Below, piece after piece: positions 14,119 to 22,450 of a stretch of DNA of 23,043 nt. The stretch comes from DATGEP01 sp035310125 (GTDB lineage Bacteria; Chloroflexota; Ktedonobacteria; Ktedonobacterales; JADMIN01), in contig DATGEP010000170.1 in assembly GCA_035310125.1 (NCBI GenBank), positions 1 through 23,043 on the forward strand, in the 5' to 3' direction. Under the pieces are notes generated by a model. That model saw only the letters and a list, made by a program, of their open reading frames with translations. It had not been told where the DNA came from and ran no database searches. The number at the start of each line of letters is the position of its first letter. Position 1 is the stretch's first letter. A program made the position numbers and the translations under genes.

Positions 14119-15820
14119 ATGTCGCCCTCGCCCGTGCCAGCGCCAGCGCCGGCAGCGTCACGGCGTAATACGAGTCGGAGTACCACATGGCGCTGTAGTA
14201 GAGGCCAAGTGGCCACTCAGCCCAGGTGCCATCTTCGCGCTGATGCTCCACCAGCCAGTCTACGCCCCGCTCGACAGCGCGGCGAGCATGCTCTTCCGGC
14301 GGGCAGCGCGCCAGCGCGCTCACCGCGCAGGCCGTCTCTTCTGCTGTGCTGGCCTGCATTCGCAGCCCGGCCCAGCCGCCGTCATCATTCTGTGCGCGCA
14401 GCAGGTAATTCCACGCCTTCACCGCCAGCGGTGTGTGGAGCAGATCCAGATCGGCCAGCGCCTCCAGCACGGAAGCGGTGCCTGCTGTCGCCTCGCGGAA
14501 CCAGATCGAAGTGAAGGAGCCATCGTAGCGTTGCGCCGCCGTGAGATAGGCCAGCGCCCGCGCCAGGATGCGCGGCTGTGACCGCAGCCGTCCAGTGGCA
14601 TGCAGGGCGCGAAGCACGTGGCCGGTGATGTAGGGGCAATCATGGTCGAACGGCATGCGCGAGTTGCGCACGAATGTAGACCAGGAGCCGTCGCGGTTTT
14701 GCATGCCTTCGAGCCAGTCCGCGCCCCGCTGAATCGCTGGCTGCGACGCGGGTACGCCGAGCGCGCGCAGCGCCAGGACGGTATACGAGCTATCGTCGGT
14801 GTCGGGCCAGCCGGCGGGCATGGCCCACGCCCATCCGCCCGGCGGTGCGCCCGTTGGGAAGCACACCTCGTCAAACTGGCGCGCCAGCAGCCAGTCGCGC
14901 ACGACTTCGGCGTTGGGCACCGGCTCGTCCGCCGCCGCGAATGCGAATATCGCGAGATCCGTGTCGAACGTTTCCAGGTCGCGGTCAATCGGCCATCCGC
15001 CGTCTGCGCGCTGGCTTTCCAGCACGAAGTGTAGCGCCGGCTGAAGCCAGGGGAGCTCACTGTAGCCGGCGGCGGTCCAGCAGCCAATGATGACCGAAGA
15101 CAGAAACGCGGACTCCTCGAACGAGCCGTTGGCGCCCTGCGCCCGCGCCAGCCATGCGATGCAGCGCCGCTTGACGCGCTCGAAGCTCGGCAGGGCGTTC
15201 AGCGGATGCGGCGCCATGCTCGCGTGCAGGGTCGCGATGCTGAGATACGCGGGGAAGGTGGTAGAAATGGTGCGGCGCACACCCTGCGGCAGTAGAACGA
15301 CCTCGGGACGCAGCCGCTTGATGCGCCGCCAATCCAATATGCCGGCAAGCGCCGCGACAGTGCGACATGGACCACTGAGCGTACATTGCGCGGGATCGCT
15401 GACAGCCTCCCAGCCGCCGAATGCCGCCAGCCGCTCGCGAGCGCTCCTCAGGCAGTCCATCGCGTCAGGCTCAGGATCGGCGGGTTGGGTGAAGAGCAGC
15501 GCCCCAATGGCGAGGCTCGTCGCGTTGATGTTGGACTCGTCTATGATGCCATCGCCCCAGCCGCCATCGCCGTGCTGCGTGGCGAAGAGCCAGTGGCGGC
15601 CCGCCGCGATGCGCTCCTGGTGAGCGGCGCGGTCCACCAATTGTAGCGCGACAATGGCGATGGCGGTCGCGAGCGCGGACGAGGATAACACCCCCGTCCA
15701 GTGATTGCCCGTTTGTTGATTGAAACGCAGGAAGGCGAGCGCCCGCGCCAGCGCTTGCCCGGAATGGATGCCGTCAGGCTCGCGCATGGGGTACGCCTCT
15801 GAAATGACCGGCTGTTGCAT
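14105..15820 (-). CDS. class II terpene cyclase of the squalene-hopene cyclase superfamily
   Basis: The 571-residue protein is built of alpha/alpha-barrel repeats with QW-type motifs: QHGDGGWGDG (82-91), QRADGGWPID, MQNRDGSW, QRYDGSF, QNDDGGW and HQREDGTW. The catalytic acid motif DTDD is at 340-343 in the context WPDTDDSSYTVLALRALG, where D-x-D-D protonates the substrate. It is shorter than hopene cyclase (about 630 residues) and closer to bacterial class II diterpene cyclases. The upstream gene makes polyprenyl diphosphate, not squalene, so the substrate is more likely a prenyl diphosphate. A class I DDxxD motif is not seen, so the diphosphate would stay on the product. ATG15787, with AGAGG upstream, is an alternative start eleven residues later. 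The product carbon skeleton cannot be predicted. Confidence 0.85.
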   Translation of the reverse strand: MQQPVISEAYPMREPDGIHSGQALARALAFLRFNQQTGNHWTGVLSSSALATAIAIVALQLVDRAAHQERIAAGRHWLFATQHGDGGWGDGIIDESNINATSLAIGALLFTQPADPEPDAMDCLRSARERLAAFGGWEAVSDPAQCTLSGPCRTVAALAGILDWRRIKRLRPEVVLLPQGVRRTISTTFPAYLSIATLHASMAPHPLNALPSFERVKRRCIAWLARAQGANGSFEESAFLSSVIIGCWTAAGYSELPWLQPALHFVLESQRADGGWPIDRDLETFDTDLAIFAFAAADEPVPNAEVVRDWLLARQFDEVCFPTGAPPGGWAWAMPAGWPDTDDSSYTVLALRALGVPASQPAIQRGADWLEGMQNRDGSWSTFVRNSRMPFDHDCPYITGHVLRALHATGRLRSQPRILARALAYLTAAQRYDGSFTSIWFREATAGTASVLEALADLDLLHTPLAVKAWNYLLRAQNDDGGWAGLRMQASTAEETACAVSALARCPPEEHARRAVERGVDWLVEHQREDGTWAEWPLGLYYSAMWYSDSYYAVTLPALALARARATYGNR

Positions 15821-15901
15821 ACTCCACCACCATCTATCCCGGAGGACACGCGGTTCTGCGTCTCATCAATGAATGGGCCTCCACCATGCGCATGGTGGGC
15901 T

Positions 15902-16927
15902 TCAGTGGCCGCGCGTGAGGAAAACATCCGCCAGCGAGCGCAAGCGCTCGCGCGATTCGGTATACGGGAGCCGATCGAGCGATGCCTTGGCTTTATGAGT
16001 GTAGCGATATGCCAGGGCACGCGCCCGATCGAGCGCGCGGGTGGAGAGTAGCAGACGGACGATGGCCGTGTGCGCATCCATGTCGGTGGAGGGGGCAGCC
16101 GCGAACAGTCGCTCCATCTGGGCGCGGGCCGCGGCGCCGCCCGCTCGGAGCGCATAGATAATAGGTAGCGTCACCCGATGGTTGCGCGCGTCGCTGGTCA
16201 GCGGCTTGCCCATGCGCAAGGCGCTGCCGTCGTAGGAGAGGATATCGTCGAGGATCTGGAAGGCCATGCCCAAATTGGCGCCGTAGGTGCTCAGCGCTTC
16301 CATGATGAGGTCGTCGCCACCTCCCAGGCAGGCGCCAATAGCCGCCGCCGCTTGACAAAAGCTGGCCGTTTTGAGGCGGATGAGCTCGATGTAGGTGTGT
16401 TCATCCGTAGTAAGGTTGCCCGCCACCTGCTCCTCCAGTGCCTGTCCCTGGCACATTTCGATGCACGTGGTGCTGAGTATGCGGATGGCTTTCAGGACGC
16501 GCTCGGCGCTGACACCGCTATCCGCGCACTGGGTGTAGCAGAGGAAGGTGTGAAAAATGAGGTAGTCACCGGTCAGCAGAGCGGCGGGCAGATTGTATTT
16601 GATATGCAAGGTGTCCTGGCCGCGCCGCTGGGCATCGCCGTCAATGATGTCGTCGTGGATCAGACTGGCGATGTGGCCATATTCGGTGCCGGCGGCGGCG
16701 GGAAACACCAGACTTGGATCGCCGCCCGCGGCTTTGCAGGCATCAATCAATAGCAACGGTCGCAGCAGCTTTCCCGGCGCCGAGAGGACGTAATCCGTAG
16801 TCTCCGCTAGCAACCCCGCCGTCTGCCCCAACGTTTCGTGCATGTGGCCCACGAGATACTCCAGAATTCGCGCGCGTTCGCCCGCCTGCGCCGCGAAGCC
16901 ACTCACACCCTCCTGAGCCGTTATCAT
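15902..16927 (-). CDS. trans-polyprenyl diphosphate synthase (GGPP or longer)
   Basis: Chain-elongating isoprenyl diphosphate synthases add isopentenyl diphosphate units to allylic primers in the cytosol. The 341-residue product has KLLRPLLLIDAC, the first aspartate motif IASLIHDDIIDGDAQRRG (D92, D93, D96), LLTGDYLIFHTF, then GMAFQILDDILSYDG. In the second motif the last Asp of DDxxD is Ser (DDILS). The residue five before the first Asp is Ala and the one four before is Ser, with no bulky aromatic block, so chains longer than farnesyl, possibly longer than C20, are allowed. ATG16927 with GGAGAG is preferred over ATG16939 and a longer upstream frame. It is the first gene of the tight six-gene set, with the cyclase 81 bases on. 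Confidence 0.92.
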   Translation of the reverse strand: MITAQEGVSGFAAQAGERARILEYLVGHMHETLGQTAGLLAETTDYVLSAPGKLLRPLLLIDACKAAGGDPSLVFPAAAGTEYGHIASLIHDDIIDGDAQRRGQDTLHIKYNLPAALLTGDYLIFHTFLCYTQCADSGVSAERVLKAIRILSTTCIEMCQGQALEEQVAGNLTTDEHTYIELIRLKTASFCQAAAAIGACLGGGDDLIMEALSTYGANLGMAFQILDDILSYDGSALRMGKPLTSDARNHRVTLPIIYALRAGGAAARAQMERLFAAAPSTDMDAHTAIVRLLLSTRALDRARALAYRYTHKAKASLDRLPYTESRERLRSLADVFLTRGH

Positions 16928-17118
16928 AGCGCTCTCCATGTATCGTGAGCTACCACCGGATACCGTATTCCATGCGAAATCCTGGAGGGTAGCACACCGG
17001 AAAGGCAGCAATTCGTATGCCAGCAGACATGGCGCGAGCGGATGGGCAGTGCGCGCGCGGGTCCGGTATAGGACTGGCGCGCGAAGGACATCCGGCTGCT
17101 CTATGTCGCCACTTCCAC

Positions 17119-17138
17119 TGACTATCGAGTGACTATCG
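17119..17138. repeat. exact 9-base direct repeat at helical spacing upstream of the terpenoid operon
   Basis: TGACTATCG occurs at 17119-17127 and again at 17130-17138, with an 11-base period. That is about one helical turn, the spacing expected for two protein subunits on the same DNA face. It lies in the 217-base gap between the kinase stop and the synthase start. The rest of that gap has no clear -35/-10 pair. A binding site for the adjacent response regulator is a reasonable guess. Confidence 0.45.
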
Positions 17139-17144
17139 TGGCTT

Positions 17145-18704
17145 TCACCATGCTCGCTTGGACACAGCAGTGTCGCCGTCGAGAGGCACCGTGAGCGCGA
17201 CGGTCGTGCCGCTGCCAATCTCGCTTTCGACCGTCAGGTGCGCGCCGATCAAGCTGGCTCGCTCGCGCATGCCAAGGAGGCCAAGCCCCGGACGTGACTC
17301 CATCGCGCCCATCGTGGCGTTCGCATGGTTGCGTACCTGCGCGGAATAATCGAAGCCGCGCCCGTCATCCATGATATGCAGATCGAGGCCGTGCGGACGG
17401 TATACTACGTCGAGGGTCGCGGTATGGGCGTCCGCATGCTGATGGGCGTTGGCGAGCGCCTCCTGTGCGATGCGAAAGACTGTCACTTCCACCTCCATGG
17501 CATAGCTGCGACTCTCCCCGGTCTGATGAAACGCGCACTCCATGCCGCGCATCGTCATCGAGTGCGCGAGCGATTCGAGCGCCGCCGGCAACCCCAGATC
17601 GTCCAGCACAGAAGGCCGCAAATCCTGACATGCGCGGCGCACACCGTCCAGTGTGCGTTTGGACAGCGCCCCCAGCTCGCCGACGAAGTGCGCGTCTCTG
17701 CTGGAGAGCGGCGGATCCACCTGCCGCGCGGCGAGCGCATCGAGTCCGCGGGAGAGGGCGATCAGCGCCTGCGCGGTGTCGTCGTGCAGCTCACGGGCGA
17801 GGCGGCGGCGCTCGTCCTCCTGCGCGCGCGTGATGAGGGCCGCGTAGTCCGCCAGCTCAGCCTCGCGCTCGCGCGACATGCGTAGCTGCTCCACGGTCAC
17901 CTGTAACTCATCGGTGTGCTGCTGAACACGCACGCTGACCAGCGCCAGGTAGTACACCGCGCAGAGCGGCACCAGAAAAAGGATCCAGGCAAACTCGGCT
18001 TCCGCGTCATCGAGCGCTTCGGCCAGAGGCAGCAACGGGCCGACGCTCAACAGCAACACCTGGAAGCGCAACGCCGGGCTGAGGAAATATTCCCGCAACG
18101 ACAGGCGCAACCCGTCCCATGCGACCCGTTGCTCGATGACGCGGGCGGTGCCCGCGCCAATAAACATCATGACAGAGACAAGGACGGCTCCCGCGAAATG
18201 GGCGCGCAGCGGCGATATCGTGTGTGCGAGCGCCCCCCCTACGAGGTTATAGAACAATCCGGCAAGAAATGTCGTAAGCGTGGCCGCCGCCGACTGGCGC
18301 AAGGCTGACGCGGCCTGGCGGGGAGTGAGGGGGGACTCCGGCAGGCGTTCCACAAAAGGTGTGACGGCGGCCAGCAGGACGGCATCTGGTGTGCCAACCA
18401 GGATCATCGTGGCGAGATACAATGTGTACAGCGGATCGGGGAGCGAGAGGATCGCTCGCCCCGTGATGCCGAAACGTCGCTGGAACCAGCGCGCAACGAA
18501 AGCGATCGCGAAGGTGATGCCAGCCAGGACAATCGGCGCGCCCGGCGGCGCGAACGGGAGCGCAATGGCGGGTTTACTCAGCGCCCACACCACGAGCGCG
18601 ATGTCCACCACGAGCGGAAGCGCCAGCCAGAGAGCGCGCGCGTCCAGCGCGCGCCACGCACCGGTTGCGTGCAGGCGTTGCTCCGGCACCACGCGCTCGC
18701 TCAT
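17145..18704 (-). CDS. NarL-type sensor histidine kinase with multi-helix membrane domain
   Basis: The 519-residue protein has an N-terminal membrane domain of six to seven hydrophobic helices (about 25-258), with little exported sequence between them. This suggests sensing within the membrane, perhaps of a lipophilic compound or membrane state. A coiled stretch follows (262-300), then the HisKA_3 phosphoacceptor ARELHDDTAQALIALSRG with H307. The ATPase part has DLRPSVLDDLGLPAAL, the N box QEALANAHQHA (N419), MDDGRGFD (446-451) and GLGLLGMRERA (473-483). All kinase motifs are intact. Its ATG overlaps the response regulator stop by four bases (ATGA), so the pair is translated together. It is on the same strand as the terpenoid operon, 217 bases upstream of its first gene, which makes it a candidate regulator. 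Confidence 0.93.
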   Translation of the reverse strand: MSERVVPEQRLHATGAWRALDARALWLALPLVVDIALVVWALSKPAIALPFAPPGAPIVLAGITFAIAFVARWFQRRFGITGRAILSLPDPLYTLYLATMILVGTPDAVLLAAVTPFVERLPESPLTPRQAASALRQSAAATLTTFLAGLFYNLVGGALAHTISPLRAHFAGAVLVSVMMFIGAGTARVIEQRVAWDGLRLSLREYFLSPALRFQVLLLSVGPLLPLAEALDDAEAEFAWILFLVPLCAVYYLALVSVRVQQHTDELQVTVEQLRMSREREAELADYAALITRAQEDERRRLARELHDDTAQALIALSRGLDALAARQVDPPLSSRDAHFVGELGALSKRTLDGVRRACQDLRPSVLDDLGLPAALESLAHSMTMRGMECAFHQTGESRSYAMEVEVTVFRIAQEALANAHQHADAHTATLDVVYRPHGLDLHIMDDGRGFDYSAQVRNHANATMGAMESRPGLGLLGMRERASLIGAHLTVESEIGSGTTVALTVPLDGDTAVSKRAW

Positions 18705-19474
18705 GTACGCTCACCCTCGCCTTCTCTGAGTGTCGTCTCCTCCAGCGTAATCCAGCCACGCCGTAACGCCAGCAGCACCGCCTCGGTGCGCGAGCCAACG
18801 CGGAGCTTCGTGAAGATATTGCCGAGATGCGTGTGTACCGTCCGCACGCTGAGATTGAGGCGCCGCGCGATGTCTTTGTTCGGCAGCCCGCGCGCAGCCT
18901 CGCGCAACACCTCCATCTCGCGCTCGGAGAGCGGTGGTGGCGTTGCCGGCGCACTGTGCCGCGATACCGCACGCCGCAGCGCCCGCGCCGCGACACCCGG
19001 TCGCAGCACAGCCTCACCGCGATGCACGGCGCGCACGGCTTCCACCAGCTCGTCACCGCGCACGTCTTTGAGCATGAAGCCCGCGGCGCCCGCGTCGAGC
19101 AGCGCCAGCACGTATTGATCGTCATCATACGCCGTCAGTGCGAGAACCGCTACCCCAGGCAGCAGCGCCTTGATCTGGCGCGTCGCCTCGATCCCCGACA
19201 TTCCCGGCATAGCCACATCCATGATCGCCACATCCGGTATGGAGCGTTGCGCCTCCCGCACGGCGGTGGCCCCATCGCCGGCCTCCGCCACGACGCGAAT
19301 ATCGTTTTCGGCTTCCAGCAGACGGCGCGTGCCTTCGCGAACCAGTGCGTGATCGTCCGCCAGCAGCACCGTAATCGGCTTCGTGGCCCCCTCGCCGGCA
19401 ACACCCTCCGGACCTGCCGCCGGTGCGGCGCCGGCCTCTTCCCTGGGCGCCACGTTTTGCTCACTGTATTCCAT
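18701..19474 (-). CDS. NarL/LuxR-type response regulator
   Basis: The 257-residue product has an unstructured Ala/Glu/Pro-rich leader of about 32 residues. A receiver domain follows: TVLLADDHALVREG with the acidic pair D40-D41, IMDVAMPGMSG with phosphoacceptor D86, ALTAYDDDQY, and AGFMLKDV with the conserved Lys. The DNA-binding part is a LuxR-type helix-turn-helix (LSEREMEVLREAARGLPNKD, then IARRLNLSVRTVHTHLGNIF). ATG19474 with GGGAGCAA upstream is preferred over a TTG at 19495. It is the first gene of the pair with the kinase. On the minus strand upstream a TATACT (19537-19542) could be its -10 box, but the -35 is weak. The receiver-HTH architecture means it acts on DNA as a dimer, in keeping with the tandem repeat at 17119-17138. 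Confidence 0.95.
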   Translation of the reverse strand: MEYSEQNVAPREEAGAAPAAGPEGVAGEGATKPITVLLADDHALVREGTRRLLEAENDIRVVAEAGDGATAVREAQRSIPDVAIMDVAMPGMSGIEATRQIKALLPGVAVLALTAYDDDQYVLALLDAGAAGFMLKDVRGDELVEAVRAVHRGEAVLRPGVAARALRRAVSRHSAPATPPPLSEREMEVLREAARGLPNKDIARRLNLSVRTVHTHLGNIFTKLRVGSRTEAVLLALRRGWITLEETTLREGEGERT

Positions 19475-19659
19475 GGTTTGCTCCCAATCCAACACGGGTT
19501 CGCGCCTTCCAGTACACGTGGGTATTCGTTGTGTTCAGTATACGGGGTGTGTCCGTGCTGGGACTACACATTTATGCTGAAATAGTGGCAGCGGTGGTTG
19601 CCGCGCGGCGTCAGGTGGTCGCAATCTCTTGCCAGATACGATAGACTGCTTATCGAATG

Positions 19660-19674
19660 GTCCGCATGGCGGAC
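19660..19674. repeat. palindrome upstream of the cation antiporter gene
   Basis: GTCCGC and GCGGAC flank ATG exactly, 38 bases before the antiporter start. It lies in the 237-base divergent region 19475-19711. TTGCCA followed by 16 bases and TATCGA just upstream is only a weak promoter match. A metal- or ion-responsive operator is possible but unsupported. Confidence 0.3.
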
Positions 19675-19711
19675 ACGGTGTTGGGTGGTGAGGCGCTGAG
19701 GAGAACAGTCC

Positions 19712-21007
19712 GTGAAATTTTCGTGGCTGAACATATTGCTCATCGCGATACCGCTGGCGGCGGTAGCCTTCTTCTTGAACCGGCAAGGAGCGAACGCTGG
19801 ACAACTGACCATCTGGATATTCGCCCTATCGCTCGTCGCCGTCATTCCTCTGGCGACACTCATCGGCCAGCTGACCGATACGTTATCCACCTATTTCGGC
19901 GACCGCGCGGGCGGACTGCTGGGCGCGTCGTTTGGGAACGTTCCTGAGCTGGCTATCGGCATCTTTCTGCTGATCCATGCGCACGTGCATAGCAGCTCCC
20001 CGGCGGTCATCCAATCCGACCTGGATGTCATTCATAGTCTGCTCATTGGCTCGGTGATCAACAACATCCTGTTCGTGCTCGGCTCCTCGATCTTCATCGC
20101 GGCGCTGCGTAACGGGCGCATGAACTTCAGCGCGGCCAGCGCGGCAGGCTATTCCTCGATGCTGGCGCTCGCCGTCGTGGGTCTCGCGCTGCCGACCCTG
20201 GCGACGAAGCTTGCCGCAACCCATCCTCCCATCGGTACGCAGGATGTCGTCAGCGTCGCCTTCGGCCTGATCCTGATTGTCAGCTACATCGCGTATGTCG
20301 CTTCGTCGGTGTTCGACCTGGGCGCTCGCGGCCACCAGTCGAAGAAACCCGCCCGCAAGGCGGAGGGTGGCGCGGTGGCCGCGACGGCTGCCGTCGAGGT
20401 TGAGGGCGTTCCGATGCTCGCGGATGATTCCGCGCACGAAACAGAGCTGGAAAAGATCGTTACGGCGGAAGAAGCCGACGAAGATGTTGTGGTGCGCAAG
20501 CTGCGTGAGGCACGGCGTGGGCATGGCCTGGATATCACCATCGCCATTGTCGGCCTTGCCGTCGTGACGATGCTGACGGTCGGCATCGCCGGAATGCTGG
20601 TGAGCGTGACGGATAATGTGATACAGGCGACGCCGCTGACGCCGCTCTCCGTCGGCCTCATTCTCTTCCCAATCGTCTGCAATCTGGGCGAGCAGGCTGG
20701 CGCGGTCATCACGGCGTGGCACAATCATATGGACGGCGCGATGTCCGTCGCCGCCGGATCCAGCGTACAGGTGGCGCTCTTCGTGACGCCCGTGCTGGTG
20801 CTTCTCAGCTTCCCTATCGGTGCTTTCAATCATGATCTCACGCTTTCGCTTCTCTTTGCCCCGCTTCAGCTCATCACGCTGGGACTTGTCGCGTTCGTCT
20901 ACGCGCTGGTGAGTCTGGACGGCGAGACGACCTGGCTGGAAGGCTTGCAGCTGCTCGCGTTCTACGCCATGATCGTGGCGGTGGCGTTCGCACTGCCCGG
21001 TGCCTGA
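19712..21007 (+). CDS. CAX-type calcium/cation:proton antiporter
   Basis: The 431-residue protein is an inner-membrane antiporter of the calcium/cation exchanger superfamily, which expels Ca2+ (or similar ions) using the proton gradient. The first alpha repeat is textbook: YFGDRAGGLLGASFGNVPEL with GNxxE, followed by HSLLIGSVINNILFVLGSS. The second half has LILFPIVCNLGEQAGAVITA, where families usually read GNAAEH, and VAAGSSVQVALFVTPVLVL, the typical second signature. A central acidic and basic loop of about 65 residues (around residues 205-270) separates the halves. About eleven helices are visible. GTG19712 is used; GAGGAG precedes it. It could be co-expressed with the kinase 77 bases downstream, though that gene has its own promoter. 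Confidence 0.92.
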   Translation: MKFSWLNILLIAIPLAAVAFFLNRQGANAGQLTIWIFALSLVAVIPLATLIGQLTDTLSTYFGDRAGGLLGASFGNVPELAIGIFLLIHAHVHSSSPAVIQSDLDVIHSLLIGSVINNILFVLGSSIFIAALRNGRMNFSAASAAGYSSMLALAVVGLALPTLATKLAATHPPIGTQDVVSVAFGLILIVSYIAYVASSVFDLGARGHQSKKPARKAEGGAVAATAAVEVEGVPMLADDSAHETELEKIVTAEEADEDVVVRKLREARRGHGLDITIAIVGLAVVTMLTVGIAGMLVSVTDNVIQATPLTPLSVGLILFPIVCNLGEQAGAVITAWHNHMDGAMSVAAGSSVQVALFVTPVLVLLSFPIGAFNHDLTLSLLFAPLQLITLGLVAFVYALVSLDGETTWLEGLQLLAFYAMIVAVAFALPGA

Positions 21008-21019
21008 GCGCGCCCGATG

Positions 21020-21028
21020 TGGTACAAT
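21020..21028 (+). promoter_or_regulatory. extended -10 promoter for the Ser/Thr kinase
   Basis: TGG directly before TACAAT (21023-21028) makes an extended -10 element; TACAAT matches TATAAT in 5 of 6 positions. The -35 region is poor, as is usual with extended -10 promoters. The start would be near 21035, 50 bases before ATG21085, so a translation start at 21019 is unlikely. Confidence 0.5.
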
Positions 21029-21084
21029 GCGTGACCGCGAGAGAGCGCGTACCCCAGCGTGGGTTCAACATCAGAGGGATCGTG

Positions 21085-22296
21085 ATGCCCGGCCAACGAG
21101 CGCATGCTAAACTGGCCAGTGGAGGGAGTATCCCACTGGCCGACCGCTATCGGGTGCTGGCCCGTGTCGGGCTGGGTGGCACGGCGGTCGTCTATCGGTG
21201 CGTGGACCTCCATACCGAGCGCATCGTCGCCGTCAAAGTCTTGCGAACCAACGGCCCGCTGATTCCCGAAGCGGCGGCGCGGCTGCGGCGCGAGGCGCAC
21301 CTGGCGGCGTCGTTCTCCCATCCCCATGTCGTGCGCGTGCTGGATTACGGCTACACAGTGCCGCTGGCGGCGCCGCCGGTCGTTCCCTGGGCTGAAGAAT
21401 CGAACCAGCCGGTGCCCTATATCACGATGGAGTATGTCTTCGGCTCAACCCTCAAGCAGCTTCTCCGCAAGCACGGACCGCTGCCGCTCGAATGGGTGTG
21501 GGAGCTCGGCGACCAGCTTTGCGCGGCGCTGGGAATGGCGCATTCGCTGGGAGTCGTTCACCGCGATGTGAAGCCGCAGAACGTGATGATCGTAGATTCG
21601 CATGTCGAGCTGCTATCGAAGCTCACGGACTTCGGCATCGCGCGCCAGGTGGGCGGCGACCTGACGACGCTGACGGCGACCGGCCAGGTGCTCGGCACGC
21701 CTGATTATCTCTCGCCGGAACAGGTGCTGGGCGAGCCAGGCGGACCCGCCGCGGACATCTACGCGCTTGGCATCGTCCTCTACGAGCTGATAACCGGACG
21801 GCTGCCGTTTGCGGCGGATACGCCGCTGGCGGCGGCTTCGCGGCGAATGGTGGTTGATGCGCCGCCGCTGACGACCTTCCGCCGCGACGTGCCCTGGCCA
21901 CTGCAAGAGGTGATTCTGCTGGCCCTGCGGCGTGAAGCGACCGACCGCTACGCCAACGCCCGCGATTTCGCGCAGGCGCTGCGCTGGAGTCGCGAGCGCT
22001 CGCCCGCGGTGCCGCCTGCGCCGCGTGGGAGCTGGGTGCTCGATGCGCGCCCCCCCAAGGCTCCGAAGCCCGCGCCCGAAGCCATCCCGCTGCATAGCGC
22101 GCCGGAGCCGGGCGAGGAGAGCTTCGAGGAGCAATCTACCGTGCTGCGTGTCGCGTCGAAGATTCCCGGCCTGGACGACGAGCCGGCACGCCCCACCCCT
22201 CCGCTCATCCCCGAACCGCCGGATGCGCTCATCTCCCCTGACGCCGAGAGCTCCGACGGCGCGGACGAGAACGGCGACGATGGACCCACCACGTAG
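21085..22296 (+). CDS. soluble PknB-type serine/threonine protein kinase
   Basis: The 403-residue product is a Hanks-type kinase. It has the glycine loop VGLGGTAVVYRC (28-39), K51 in VAVKVL, HRDVKPQN (159-166) with the catalytic Asp, TDFGIAR (181-187), GTPDYLSPEQ in the activation segment and DIYALGIVLYELITGRLPF. All catalytic residues are there. An insert of about 15 residues (PLAAPPVVPWAEESNQPV, around 93-110) lengthens the loop before the hinge. The kinase domain ends near residue 300. The rest is a Pro/Glu/Asp-rich disordered tail ending in acidic repeats, with no membrane helix and no PASTA domains, so it is cytosolic. ATG21085 has GAGGG upstream and matches the promoter. The substrate is unknown; the antiporter next to it is a possible one. 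Confidence 0.93.
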   Translation: MPGQRAHAKLASGGSIPLADRYRVLARVGLGGTAVVYRCVDLHTERIVAVKVLRTNGPLIPEAAARLRREAHLAASFSHPHVVRVLDYGYTVPLAAPPVVPWAEESNQPVPYITMEYVFGSTLKQLLRKHGPLPLEWVWELGDQLCAALGMAHSLGVVHRDVKPQNVMIVDSHVELLSKLTDFGIARQVGGDLTTLTATGQVLGTPDYLSPEQVLGEPGGPAADIYALGIVLYELITGRLPFAADTPLAAASRRMVVDAPPLTTFRRDVPWPLQEVILLALRREATDRYANARDFAQALRWSRERSPAVPPAPRGSWVLDARPPKAPKPAPEAIPLHSAPEPGEESFEEQSTVLRVASKIPGLDDEPARPTPPLIPEPPDALISPDAESSDGADENGDDGPTT

Positions 22297-22450
22297 CCCG
22301 CGCCATGTGACCTCCGCGATCCTGTCCGGCATCTCGGCATCTCTCGCCGCTCAGTCCGCTCTGACATGACCCTCATGCCCCGGCGCCGTTCATGCGCGCC
22401 CGAGAAGTGTGGGAGGGAGCGAAGAGCCAGATATGAGACCATTTCCGGTT

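Noticed and set aside
13123..14514. Plus-strand 463-codon open frame opposite the UbiA gene
   Set aside because: Charged, low-complexity shadow of a high-GC gene. The minus strand carries a clear UbiA protein with both Asp motifs.
16928..17218. N-terminal extension of the polyprenyl synthase
   Set aside because: It would overlap the kinase end, has no family similarity, and ATG16927 has GGAGAG in place.
19883..20833. Minus-strand 316-codon frame opposite the antiporter
   Set aside because: His/Arg/Asp-rich antisense shadow; the plus strand encodes a clear antiporter.
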